Origin: GCA-016432345 sp964544105 | GTDB taxonomy: Bacteria; Patescibacteriota; Microgenomatia; Levybacterales; UBA12049 | Length of the DNA: 39,695 bases | Direction: 5' to 3' | NCBI GenBank assembly: GCA_964544105.1 | Contig: CAZIZQ010000004.1 | Coordinates: 1-39,695, forward strand | Part shown: piece by piece, positions 7,074-14,689 of the stretch | Layout: each line of letters begins with the position of its first letter | Position numbering within the stretch: position 1 is the first letter of the stretch | Program-made: the position numbers and the translations under genes | The notes under the pieces: model-generated | The model's database searches: none | What the model was told of the DNA's origin: nothing | Seen by the model: only the letters and a program-made list of their open reading frames with translations

Positions 7074-7454
7074 ACAAAACAACTCCACAATCGCCGCCTG
7101 GAAAAAACCAAAATGTTTTTGAAAATAATAAAATCTACTTTTTTTAAATATCTCTTTGGTATTTGGCAAGCTTTTAGTACTTTCGCCCCACAGATGGACT
7201 AGTTTTGCTTCTGGGTTTATATACATGCTATATCCTAATTTTTTTAGCCGGAGGCATAAATCGTTTTCTTCAAAAAACAAAAAGAACTTCTCGTCAAACC
7301 TACCGACCTCTTCAAATATCGACTTTCGAATTGAAAACGCCGTTCCAGGCGTCACATCGACCTTTTTAATAGTCTTTTTATCCCAGTCTAAAAGATAATA
7401 CTCTTTATATATTTTATTATTTGGGAAAAGTTTTTGGACAAACGACAGACACAT
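7068..7454 (-). CDS. Family 2 glycosyltransferase, C-terminal half (split gene)
   Basis: This 128-residue frame continues the glycosyltransferase begun in the next entry. It holds the second half of the GT-A domain: TPGTAFSIRKSIFEEVGRFDE and the acceptor-activating FFLFFEENDLCLRLKKLGY, near residues 35-75. It starts at an ATG sharing one base with the stop of the N-terminal half (TAATG), in a different frame. The join falls between the nucleotide-binding half and the acceptor half, and the amino acids read across it as one ordinary rhamnosyltransferase-like protein. The C-terminus is shorter than in typical relatives. It may be a frameshifted gene, a sequencing error, or a two-piece enzyme made by stop-start reinitiation. 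Confidence 0.65.
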   Translation of the reverse strand: MCLSFVQKLFPNNKIYKEYYLLDWDKKTIKKVDVTPGTAFSIRKSIFEEVGRFDEKFFLFFEENDLCLRLKKLGYSMYINPEAKLVHLWGESTKSLPNTKEIFKKSRFYYFQKHFGFFQAAIVELFCR

Positions 7455-7849
7455 TATCGCCCGAAACGAAGCCTTATGAATGGTTCAATATCGCGCAAGC
7501 GACGTGTTTTACTTCCTTGCAGTTTATATGGATTTTGATTTTGATCAAGAAGAAGAGGCGCTACAATACCGACATTTTTTTCTTTTTTAATAAGCTCAAC
7601 TAAATTATCTATAGTGCCTGGAAAAACTTTTGTGTCGGGATTTAAAAAAAATAAAAATTCTCCTTTTGCTTTTTTTGCTCCAAGATTATTCCCAGCTCCA
7701 TATCCTACATTATTTTCTGAATTATCAATTACAATAATTTCATATTGTGTTTTGGTATTTGATTTTTTTATAGAATCAATACACTCTAAAAGCTCTTTTT
7801 CTACTTTGTAATTTACAATAATTATTGAAACTTCTATTGTTCTTTCCAT
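7454..7849 (-). CDS. Family 2 glycosyltransferase, N-terminal half (split gene)
   Basis: This 131-residue frame carries the nucleotide-sugar half of a WbbL-like transferase: VSIIIVNYKVEKELLECIDS at the start, IVIDNSENNVGYGAGNNLG near residues 40-58, and the metal-binding FFLNPDTKVFPG near 70-81. It ends abruptly at FIRLRFGR before the acceptor half. The ATG at 7849 overlaps the preceding glycosyltransferase by 16 bp; a longer frame reaches 7897 but would overlap more. On its own it lacks the acceptor-binding residues and should not be active. Confidence 0.65.
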   Translation of the reverse strand: MERTIEVSIIIVNYKVEKELLECIDSIKKSNTKTQYEIIVIDNSENNVGYGAGNNLGAKKAKGEFLFFLNPDTKVFPGTIDNLVELIKKEKNVGIVAPLLLDQNQNPYKLQGSKTRRLRDIEPFIRLRFGR

Positions 7850-8934
7850 TCTGAAACTATTTTCAAAAACCGACTCGTACTTTTTTCCCATGTCCACTTT
7901 GCTAGCACGTTTTCCCGAGCCTGTTTTCCTAAATCACTGTGTAGCTTTTCGTCTGACAAAAGTTCTTGCAGTTTTTCAAAAATCGGCCGGGGACTTGGCT
8001 CCACCAAAAATCCGGTTTTTCCATCAATTATTGATTCTCTAAATCCCCCTTCGTTAATGGCAACAACCGGCACTCCACAACTGGCAGCTTCTATTGCCGT
8101 TAATCCAAAAGGCTCGTTTCTGCTCAAGCACACCACTATCTTGGCTTTTTGGATTGCAGAAACCAAGTCACTATCGGAAATTCCACGACCCTGCTCGTCC
8201 CGCTCGATAAAACTTACCTTTGGAGCTTTGTCAAAAAGTGATAGGGCTTTTTCAAACAAATCATACCCTTCTATCGCAATTTTTTGCCCTAGAAAAATAA
8301 TATCGTCAGTTTTTTTACTATCTTTTGGCGCAAAAAGATTAGTATCAACCCCCAAATAACATACATCTGACTTTTCTGCGTACGCTTTCTCTATCCAACT
8401 AGCAGCAAACTTGGAATTTGCCAACAACTTACCCGCCTTTGCCATATTAGAGGCATCAACAATTTCTCGGAAAAAACGGTTTACCCATTCGTACAGTTTT
8501 TTGGGAAGAGAGGTTTTTGGTAATACGGCAAGCAAAGGATCATGAGCAATGCGCAGTGGCTCCTGGCAAAAATATACTGTTTTTGTTTTTAGAAACTGCA
8601 ATAAAAACGGCGCCTGAGTAAATTTGGACGGATGCACAAAAACAAAATCATATTTTTGCTCATCAATTAGCCTAGCTATCCGCCAATGCAAAATAGAAAG
8701 AGAAAAAAGCCCTAGTGTATCACTATACAAACGTATCCCCCACCGCCCACGACCGCTTTTTTGGGAGAACCGAAAAAAATAAGATTTATTAAATATCGAC
8801 TCCAAGTCTTTTTCTTCCTCCTTATCCACGTAAAACACATCGACCGTGTGGTTTTTAGAGAGTATTTTCCCGTATTCCACAACCACGCGATGCGCCCCCC
8901 CAAACGGCAATTCATGAAAAAACGCAATCCTCAT
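7834..8934 (-). CDS. Family 4 glycosyltransferase
   Basis: A retaining GT-B transferase of 366 residues, probably adding a sugar to the lipid-linked glycan. The N-terminal acceptor domain opens with MRIAFFHELPFGGAHRVVVEY. The C-terminal domain has DIIFLGQKIAIEGYDLFEKA, then the E-x7-E donor motif EPFGLTAIEAASCGVPVVA near residues 278-296, and NEGGFRESIIDGKTGFLVEP. It overlaps the upstream methyltransferase by 4 bp (ATGA) and the downstream split glycosyltransferase by 16 bp, so it is internal to one operon. Donor and acceptor cannot be deduced. Confidence 0.88.
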   Translation of the reverse strand: MRIAFFHELPFGGAHRVVVEYGKILSKNHTVDVFYVDKEEEKDLESIFNKSYFFRFSQKSGRGRWGIRLYSDTLGLFSLSILHWRIARLIDEQKYDFVFVHPSKFTQAPFLLQFLKTKTVYFCQEPLRIAHDPLLAVLPKTSLPKKLYEWVNRFFREIVDASNMAKAGKLLANSKFAASWIEKAYAEKSDVCYLGVDTNLFAPKDSKKTDDIIFLGQKIAIEGYDLFEKALSLFDKAPKVSFIERDEQGRGISDSDLVSAIQKAKIVVCLSRNEPFGLTAIEAASCGVPVVAINEGGFRESIIDGKTGFLVEPSPRPIFEKLQELLSDEKLHSDLGKQARENVLAKWTWEKSTSRFLKIVSEWKEQ

Positions 8935-9725
8935 TTGTTATTCCTCATCTTGCAAACAAAATCATACCCAAAAATTATATTAAACGGAAAATACATACAC
9001 AAAGGATACAGGTATACCAATGTATTATACATCGCATCTTTCCAAGAAAATACAGGTTTTATCGGCACAACAAGTCTAATATCTCCCGCAAATTTGTGCT
9101 TTGTAAACAAATTTTTTAAATACCAATAGGTTGGTTCATTAACATGCTGTTCTTTATGCAGCTCATTACGAGGATCCTTGGACAAATGAGGAAACGACTT
9201 TCCTGTAAAAAGTCTATTTATCCACACCAAAAACAAACTCATTGGATATACATAGATAAAATGGATAAAATCTACATAAAATTTATTTGGCTCGGTATGC
9301 ACAAAAAGGAAACCATTTTTTTTAAGAACACGAGTGATATTTTCCATAACAATGGTTAGTTCTTCAGGATATAAATGCTCAAACACATCCAAGGATACTA
9401 CCCCGTCGAATGTATCTGTTGGAAAATCTAGTTTTTTTGCATCCTGGACAAAAAAAGACACACTGTTTTGCACCTGTTTTGATTGTTTTACAAGTTCATT
9501 CTTTGCTAGCTGTATCCCATCTTTTGCGTAATCGATACCAATAACCTGGGCTCCTTTTTTACTTAAGAAAAATGCTACATCTCCCTTACCACACCCAATA
9601 TCGAGTATCTTCATACCATTTTGTACTGGTATTTCATGTAAATGAAACCGCTCACGCGCTTCTTTACCCAAACACGAATGCTGGTAATAGTCACTGGTGT
9701 AAATTTTTGGATCAACTCTTCTCAT
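8931..9725 (-). CDS. Class I SAM-dependent methyltransferase
   Basis: A 264-residue methyltransferase that probably modifies a sugar or lipid of the surface glycan. Motif I is KILDIGCGKGDVAFFLSKKG near residues 39-58, with the SAM-ribose acidic residue in VIGIDYA. FPTDTFDGVVSLDVFEHLYPEE near 100-120 forms motifs II-III. After the Rossmann domain there is a hydrophobic stretch (FIHFIYVYPMSLFLVWI) and an aromatic C-terminus, suggesting membrane contact. The gene overlaps both neighbours by 4 bp. Confidence 0.85.
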   Translation of the reverse strand: MRRVDPKIYTSDYYQHSCLGKEARERFHLHEIPVQNGMKILDIGCGKGDVAFFLSKKGAQVIGIDYAKDGIQLAKNELVKQSKQVQNSVSFFVQDAKKLDFPTDTFDGVVSLDVFEHLYPEELTIVMENITRVLKKNGFLFVHTEPNKFYVDFIHFIYVYPMSLFLVWINRLFTGKSFPHLSKDPRNELHKEQHVNEPTYWYLKNLFTKHKFAGDIRLVVPIKPVFSWKDAMYNTLVYLYPLCMYFPFNIIFGYDFVCKMRNNK

Positions 9726-10945
9726 TTAGCAGTAAAAACCTTATAAGTAAAGTAGACGATGAAGGGCAATGCAGCTAGTGACCCGATAAGCGCCGATAAA
9801 GAAGCACCTATAAGACCATATTGAGAAACAAGAGGGATAATCGATACCCCTAACCCCCCAATACTTACGAGAGTCACTACAGTCACATATTCCTGCTTTT
9901 CAACTGCCAAAAAAAGAGTTGCGCAAAAACCAAAAATCGCCCTAATCACACCAAATACCGCCAAAATGCGTAGAACCGGAGCAACTGCCACCCACTGCTT
10001 TCCAAAAGCAATTGTTATCAGCTCTTCGGGAAAAAGAAAAAGAATTGCGCCAAGAGGAATAGTAATAAATGAAATACTTGCAATTGTTCGAAAAAATGCC
10101 CTTTTCAAACGCTCTCTATCATGGGTAATTTTTGTATATACTGGGAACATTACCCGGGACACAACATCTGTTACTTCGCTAATTGGCAAAATAGATATGG
10201 AATACCCAAGTTGGTACATGCCTAATGGCCCAGTACCAAGCAATCTCCCAACAACTATATTGTCCACATTTTGGAATAAATACTGAAACACCCCCGACAA
10301 TGTTACCCATTTTCCCCTATGAAATATCTTGGCAAGATACTGGTTTTCAAACCGCAGTGTCGGCCTAGGCTTTGCAACAGCAAAAGACAATACTACTTCG
10401 GCAACCACCCCCACAATAAGCCCAACCACAATACTGGCTGCTTGATGAGTCACAAAGGCAACTGCAACCGCTGTGCCAGCATCGATTATGAATAAAATCG
10501 ACCGATATAAAAACTCTTTTTTAAACTGTAAATCCCTTTGAAACTTCACCACCGACGGGTTGATAAATCCTCGAAGTAACGGCACAATGCTAATTAACTG
10601 GAGCAAAAAGAGGGAATCCGGACTTTGGAAAAACCCAGCAACAAACGGCGCCATAATCAATATGGCCACCGACATTAAAATTCCGCGCGCAATCGACATA
10701 ATCCATGCCGAGCTGATATGTCGATCTATATCGTCTTTTTCCTGTACTAAAATGACATTTACCCCTGTTTCGGTCAGGACATCTAAAAAAGACAAGGCCA
10801 GTGCAGCAATACCATAAACACCAAACTGGGCAGGCGTTAAAATTCTGGCCAGAATAGCTATTTTGGCAAATGACACAATTCTGGTTGTCACACGTTGTGC
10901 CCCAATCCACGAAATCCCCCTTATCGCTTGTGTTGTATACCCCAT
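9722..10945 (-). CDS. Wzx-type oligosaccharide flippase
   Basis: A 407-residue polytopic protein of the polysaccharide biosynthesis / MOP flippase superfamily, which moves lipid-linked oligosaccharides across the membrane. The N-terminal signature GISWIGAQRVTTRIVSFAKIAILARILTPAQFGVYG is cut here by the family's first two helices and followed by about twelve membrane segments; PLGMYQLGYSISILPISEVTDVV is the characteristic mid-protein repeat. The start overlaps the end of the upstream glycosyltransferase by 25 bp. With the polymerase-like gene at 3615-4820 this suggests a Wzx/Wzy-type export route. Confidence 0.88.
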   Translation of the reverse strand: MGYTTQAIRGISWIGAQRVTTRIVSFAKIAILARILTPAQFGVYGIAALALSFLDVLTETGVNVILVQEKDDIDRHISSAWIMSIARGILMSVAILIMAPFVAGFFQSPDSLFLLQLISIVPLLRGFINPSVVKFQRDLQFKKEFLYRSILFIIDAGTAVAVAFVTHQAASIVVGLIVGVVAEVVLSFAVAKPRPTLRFENQYLAKIFHRGKWVTLSGVFQYLFQNVDNIVVGRLLGTGPLGMYQLGYSISILPISEVTDVVSRVMFPVYTKITHDRERLKRAFFRTIASISFITIPLGAILFLFPEELITIAFGKQWVAVAPVLRILAVFGVIRAIFGFCATLFLAVEKQEYVTVVTLVSIGGLGVSIIPLVSQYGLIGASLSALIGSLAALPFIVYFTYKVFTAK

Positions 10946-11958
10946 ATTGTTCCTAAAATTACTGCCATATCAGCAGTTACTTGTAGTATAGGCAAAATCA
11001 CGATCGCGCGCCAGTCCAACACATACTTATAACTCTTAACTATTGACCAAACAACATACAAAGAGAGTATCAAGTATAAAGTATTAAGTATTAAGGGAGA
11101 ACGGAAAATAAAATAACTAAGTATTAGACTAAACCCAATAACATAACGGACAAAGAGAAATATCACTTTTGGCCTAAAAATTCCTGCTTGCGCATCGCCA
11201 TAGGCAAAACGGAAAAACATAACAAATGCTTCTTTTAGATTTTTTCGTGGCTGCCAATACACAACGGCATCTTTGGTAAAAACGATCTTTGCTCCCACGT
11301 GTTTTAACTTTCTCGCGAATACATAATCTTCATTGTGACTATACTCTTCTGGAAAACCCCCTACTTTTTCCCAGATTTTTTTGGTAAAAGCCATGCTTCG
11401 AGTGGCAGGAAGAAAATTATTGGGGTCTACCCTGTCAGACATCACCAATACATACGGCACCAGGCATTTCTGAAAGACCGATTGTGGTTTTGCCGCATAA
11501 TACCCCGCAACAACGTCTGTATCTCCCACCTCACCTGGAAGGTTTTTCCCACCTTGGATGGTGGCAGGCTGAACGAAGTGAAGCCATGACTCCTCCGAGG
11601 TGAACGTTCCAAACGGCTCCACAATATTTTTCACCCAGTCCTTATCCAACTCACACCCCGCATCCGAGCACACAATTATATCCCCCGTTGCATGCCTAAT
11701 CGCCTCGTTCCTCCCCACCGCCCGATTCCCCTTCTTTGTAATAGTTTTCCACCTCGGATGGTGGCGAAGCAGCGACTTCGACTCCTCCGAGGTGAACGTC
11801 TTTATGAAATTTGAAATTACCGACAGCGTCCCATCGGTCGAACCACCATCGACTATAACAATCTCGTCTGGCATCCTCGTCTGCTTTGCCAATGACTCTA
11901 GCATCCGCCCAATCGTCTTTTCCTCATTATATACTGTCGCAATAAACGTTATCTTCAT
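10921..11958 (-). CDS. Family 2 glycosyltransferase carrying two palindromic inserts and a heptamer array
   Basis: A 345-residue GT-A transferase. MKITFIATVYNEEKTIGRML and EIVIVDGGSTDGT (residues 32-44) bind the nucleotide, CSDAGCELDKDW holds the metal site, and GGFPEEYSHNEDYVFARKLK is the acceptor-side ED motif. The C-terminus has two membrane helices. Two insertions with the shared peptide FTSEES disturb loops of the catalytic domain (near residues 52-70 and 120-140). Both match the palindromic repeat family at 11550-11602 and 11750-11794. A 7-bp tandem array (11066-11093) encodes part of the last membrane helix. A 15-nt hairpin (11967-11981) lies 8 nt before the ATG. Confidence 0.85.
   Translation of the reverse strand: MKITFIATVYNEEKTIGRMLESLAKQTRMPDEIVIVDGGSTDGTLSVISNFIKTFTSEESKSLLRHHPRWKTITKKGNRAVGRNEAIRHATGDIIVCSDAGCELDKDWVKNIVEPFGTFTSEESWLHFVQPATIQGGKNLPGEVGDTDVVAGYYAAKPQSVFQKCLVPYVLVMSDRVDPNNFLPATRSMAFTKKIWEKVGGFPEEYSHNEDYVFARKLKHVGAKIVFTKDAVVYWQPRKNLKEAFVMFFRFAYGDAQAGIFRPKVIFLFVRYVIGFSLILSYFIFRSPLILNTLYLILSLYVVWSIVKSYKYVLDWRAIVILPILQVTADMAVILGTIWGIQHKR
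11066..11093. repeat. Heptamer tandem array (AGTATHA)x4
   Basis: Four consecutive 7-bp units, AGTATCA-AGTATAA, then AGTATTA twice, in the glycosyltransferase coding sequence. The unit is the reverse complement of the TGATACT unit repeated in ileS. Confidence 0.75.
11550..11602. repeat. Palindromic insert, copy A
   Basis: A 53-bp element with inverted ends CACCTTGGA / TCCGAGGTG. It shares its outer 15 or so bases on each side with copy B, while the middle differs. Translated in the glycosyltransferase as FTSEESWLHF and what follows. Confidence 0.7.
11750..11794. repeat. Palindromic insert, copy B
   Basis: A 45-bp element with perfect 9-bp inverted ends CACCTCGGA / TCCGAGGTG and an internal CGAAG/CTTCG hairpin. 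Translated in the same frame as copy A (FTSEES). Confidence 0.7.
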
Positions 11959-11966
11959 ATTTTATT

Positions 11967-11981
11967 CCGATCCGGGATCGG
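11967..11981. other. Hairpin just before a glycosyltransferase start
   Basis: CCGATC-CGG-GATCGG, a perfect 6-bp stem. It ends 8 nt before the ATG at 11958 in the transcribed direction and fills the 46-bp spacer between two glycosyltransferase genes. It could control translation, or be another palindromic repeat. Confidence 0.5.
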
Positions 11982-12004
11982 TTTAGCTAGGACGAAACGG
12001 TACA

Positions 12005-13099
12005 TCAAAATTTCCACAGCTTCAAATAGATATCTATCACCTTTTCCCACGTCTCTCCTTTTACCCAATTATATGCCAGCTCTACTTTCCGATTTGTGCT
12101 TTTTAGATTTTGAACTTGATCGACAATCTGATCTGCTGAATCAACAATTGTAATCCACTTTGCAAACGGCGCCATAGTCAGATAATCCTTTTTCAGTGGG
12201 TTGGTATACACAGCTATAACGGGTTTCTTAACAGCCATAGCCGAAAGCATGGAAAGATATGAAGAGGCAAATACCACATCTGTCTGGACGACAAACTTCT
12301 CTTGAAATGCTGTAACTCTGCCCAACTTCTCTGCTTCATGTCGAAAACTCCCATCCCCCAAAAAAGTAACTTCTAAATCTCTAGTCTCTTTTATCTTTCG
12401 AATAGCCTGTAAATACAACCTAATCCCAATATCCTCCTCGAGCCTACCGATGAAAAGTATGCGTAATTTTTTATTCTTTTTATTTGAAAATTGAAAATTG
12501 AAAATTGAAAATTCGACCCCACCATATGTTTTATGGGTGGGCGTCGTTCCATACCATTTCCTAATATAGTCTCCAACACAGATATTGCCAAAAGACAATT
12601 TTTCGCTTATCATTCTAATGAGTACTGCTTTTTTTTGGGGAGGGTATTTTGTTTCGTAGCCGTGAAAGGTAGTATAGACAGGCTTGTTGGGGTATAAAAA
12701 GCGAAATGGCAGATACCAAAAAAAGACATCATGAGCGTGTACTATATCGACGCTTACAATTAGGCTCCGGTGTCTAAACAGCCAAAGCCAGATGCGGAAC
12801 TTCTTCCAAAACCCCTCTTTTCCCCCGTCAAACCTAACAATTCGGATACCGTCAATTTCTCCCGTCATCTTAGCGCTCTCTGAATCCGAGTGATAGGCGG
12901 TATTATAGGTTTCTGTAGAAGCACCTCCGAGGTGGCCTTTTGGACTCCTCGGAGGTGTAGTTTTTGAGCTTGGTAACTTTTCAGTTACCACAGTTACGCT
13001 GTGTCCCATTTTCACCAACCTCTTCCCAATTTCTCCAACATGCCTCTCCACCCCACCAGCATGAGGATAAAAAAGTCGGGAGAAAAAAAGAATAGTCAT
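12005..13099 (-). CDS. Family 4 glycosyltransferase with repeat-derived insertions
   Basis: A 364-residue GT-B transferase. The N-terminus MTILFFSRLFYPHAGGVERHV is the standard acceptor-domain opening, and DIVHAHDVFFWYLPFRF follows near residue 118. The linker before the donor domain (EFSIFNFQFSNKKNKKLRIL) is encoded by a TTGAAAA tandem array. LRILFIGRLEEDIGI opens the donor domain, but the usual E-x7-E motif is not clear, so activity is less certain. Residues near 45-62 (TTPPRSPKGHLGGAS) are a palindromic insert. The start lies 1 bp after the upstream stop, so the genes are co-transcribed. Confidence 0.8.
   Translation of the reverse strand: MTILFFSRLFYPHAGGVERHVGEIGKRLVKMGHSVTVVTEKLPSSKTTPPRSPKGHLGGASTETYNTAYHSDSESAKMTGEIDGIRIVRFDGGKEGFWKKFRIWLWLFRHRSLIVSVDIVHAHDVFFWYLPFRFLYPNKPVYTTFHGYETKYPPQKKAVLIRMISEKLSFGNICVGDYIRKWYGTTPTHKTYGGVEFSIFNFQFSNKKNKKLRILFIGRLEEDIGIRLYLQAIRKIKETRDLEVTFLGDGSFRHEAEKLGRVTAFQEKFVVQTDVVFASSYLSMLSAMAVKKPVIAVYTNPLKKDYLTMAPFAKWITIVDSADQIVDQVQNLKSTNRKVELAYNWVKGETWEKVIDIYLKLWKF
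12484..12511. repeat. Heptamer tandem array (TTGAAAA)x4
   Basis: Four perfect 7-bp units in the interdomain linker of the family 4 glycosyltransferase; the coding strand reads FSIFNFQF. A 1.7-unit remnant of the same heptamer occurs in murG at 33409-33420. Confidence 0.8.
12922..12957. repeat. Palindromic insert, copy C
   Basis: Perfect 10-bp inverted ends CACCTCCGAG / CTCGGAGGTG around a 16-bp core. It shares the CACCTCSGAGGAGTC edge with copies A and B, but is translated in another frame (TPPRSPKGHLGG). Confidence 0.75.
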
Positions 13100-13100
13100 A

Positions 13101-13808
13101 TTAAGGAGATGTAGGTAAAACTTTTGTAAGATCTTGGGGATTACTGACGAATATTCGAAAGGTAATATCGCACGGACATTTCCCCGTTGATCCCATTCCG
13201 CTAATAGAAACTGGCAACCAACTAAAAATTATCGCTTCAATCTTTCTGTTTTGCACTTTAATGTACCCCCAGATACTTCCTATTGGTCCATCTGCTACCA
13301 TTGGTGAAAGACTAAATCCGTTTATCTCTGTATCCCGAAGCCATCCAAATTTTAATACCTCACGGTCATAATAACTTTCAAAATCTTTATTTATTGCATA
13401 TATTTCTTCTTTCGAAATATTTCGTTTTGTAGCAGTCCATTCTTTTCCGGTCATACCAAAATAACCAAAAGTATTCTTACTAGAATAATGAATCACTCTG
13501 TCTTTTATATCAGTTCCCAATTCCTGTTTATCGTCTACTGTCCATGATAAACCTGGGTAAAATGGTGGAGGTGTCAATTGTTGATTGTCCTGTGGACTTT
13601 CCGATTCCGGCACAAATTCTGTAATTGTTGCATAGGGTTCCTCTGTGGCGCTCGGAGCAATAGTAGGTATAACATTTGTGACCGACGGCTCACTGCCTTT
13701 TTCTTGCAATGTAAACGTAATAAAAGGAATAACAATCAACAAAAACAAAAAAACTGCTATATAAAATTTATTTTTAGTTAAAAACATACGAAAAAATAAA
13801 ATAGTCAT
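13101..13808 (-). CDS. Membrane-anchored protein of unknown function
   Basis: I do not recognise this 235-residue protein. A single N-terminal membrane segment at about 14-32 (FYIAVFLFLLIVIPFITF) is followed by a Pro/Thr/Ser/Glu-rich linker (about 38-80) and a globular domain of about 150 residues. That domain is rich in Trp and Tyr, has a CPC motif (KCPCDI) near the end, and has no known catalytic signature. The layout suggests an anchor-stalk-domain protein outside the membrane. It overlaps the upstream methyltransferase by 4 bp and ends 1 bp before the glycosyltransferase start. A second Met (position 8) is a possible start. Confidence 0.6.
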   Translation of the reverse strand: MTILFFRMFLTKNKFYIAVFLFLLIVIPFITFTLQEKGSEPSVTNVIPTIAPSATEEPYATITEFVPESESPQDNQQLTPPPFYPGLSWTVDDKQELGTDIKDRVIHYSSKNTFGYFGMTGKEWTATKRNISKEEIYAINKDFESYYDREVLKFGWLRDTEINGFSLSPMVADGPIGSIWGYIKVQNRKIEAIIFSWLPVSISGMGSTGKCPCDITFRIFVSNPQDLTKVLPTSP

Positions 13809-14623
13809 GATTTTCTTTTCGCTTGAATAACAATATCATTTGGTCTCCATTTATTCTGAAAAATTGATTTTTGTAATAAACTTTTGAGCTTATAAAACGT
13901 GTTAAATGCAAAAAGCTCTTTGTATCTAATAACCTCAAACCCCGCTACTTGTAGTTCTGCAAAAATTAATTCTTTTGTATACTCTCTAACATGACCGCTT
14001 GGATTATCAGGCTTGTTTTTTAAATTTTCATTCAAGGGAACAGAGACAATTAAAGTTTTACCTTTTGGTAGTATTTTTTTCAGATTTTCAAGAACACTAA
14101 ATATTTTACTTGGTGGTATATGCTCAAAAACTTCAAGCGCTAAAATAATGTCAAAAACGATATTATCGTATGGAATTTTGTAGATATTACCCACTATAAA
14201 ATTTCCGTAAAATCTCTTTTTCAAATTTCTAACCGCATCTTTTGATATATCAAAACCAAATAACTCAAACTCATAATAATTATTTTTTGTCAGTTTTTCT
14301 TCTAAAAATCCATACCCTGCACCAACATCTAATATTTTTTTTGAGTCAGGAAAAATATAAGATGCTGCAAGACTAACCCTTTCATTAGTCATTCCATCTT
14401 GCAAAATAAGAGTTTGAACCTCATGCAGCTTACTATCCCAAAAATGAGATTTGTTTAAATCTTTAATTTCTTTAAAAGATTTCTTATACATTGTCTTTAA
14501 TGTGTCATGGTCTCTTAAGGTTGCTAATAGATGTCTAGCCATCTCTATCTTAAATGGATCACTAAAACATTCTTTACATAAAGGATACTCTTTTCTTTTT
14601 TCACAAAGTAAACAATTCTTCAC
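13805..14623 (-). CDS. SAM-dependent methyltransferase with N-terminal zinc-knuckle-like motif
   Basis: A 272-residue class I methyltransferase. CLLCEKRKEYPLCKECF at residues 4-20 has two Cys-x-x-Cys pairs that could bind zinc. Motif I is KILDVGAGYGFLEEKL near 95-110, then ELFGFDISKDAV, and IVFDIILALEVFEHIPPSK near 155-173. It starts the glycan operon. The GTG start is set by the promoter: TTGTCA, 17 bp, TAGAAT, and then exactly 6 nt to GTG, so the mRNA should start at or next to the codon. The substrate is probably a sugar or lipid of the glycan. Confidence 0.8.
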   Translation of the reverse strand: MKNCLLCEKRKEYPLCKECFSDPFKIEMARHLLATLRDHDTLKTMYKKSFKEIKDLNKSHFWDSKLHEVQTLILQDGMTNERVSLAASYIFPDSKKILDVGAGYGFLEEKLTKNNYYEFELFGFDISKDAVRNLKKRFYGNFIVGNIYKIPYDNIVFDIILALEVFEHIPPSKIFSVLENLKKILPKGKTLIVSVPLNENLKNKPDNPSGHVREYTKELIFAELQVAGFEVIRYKELFAFNTFYKLKSLLQKSIFQNKWRPNDIVIQAKRKS

Positions 14624-14629
14624 GAAACT

Positions 14630-14680
14630 ATTCTATCAATTCCAATCCGTATTGACAAACAAAAAATAATAAATTACCCT
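14630..14680. promoter_or_regulatory. Divergent promoter pair sharing one TTGACAA -35 heptamer
   Basis: Minus strand: TTGTCA (14658-14653), 17 bp, TAGAAT (14635-14630), then 6 nt to the GTG of the methyltransferase. Plus strand: TTGACA (14652-14657), 17 bp, TACCCT (14675-14680), then about 9 nt to the ATG of the peptidase gene. An inverted repeat ACCCTT-A-AAGGGT (14676-14688) covers the plus -10 and start site and could be an operator. Confidence 0.6.
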
Positions 14681-14689
14681 TAAAGGGTG

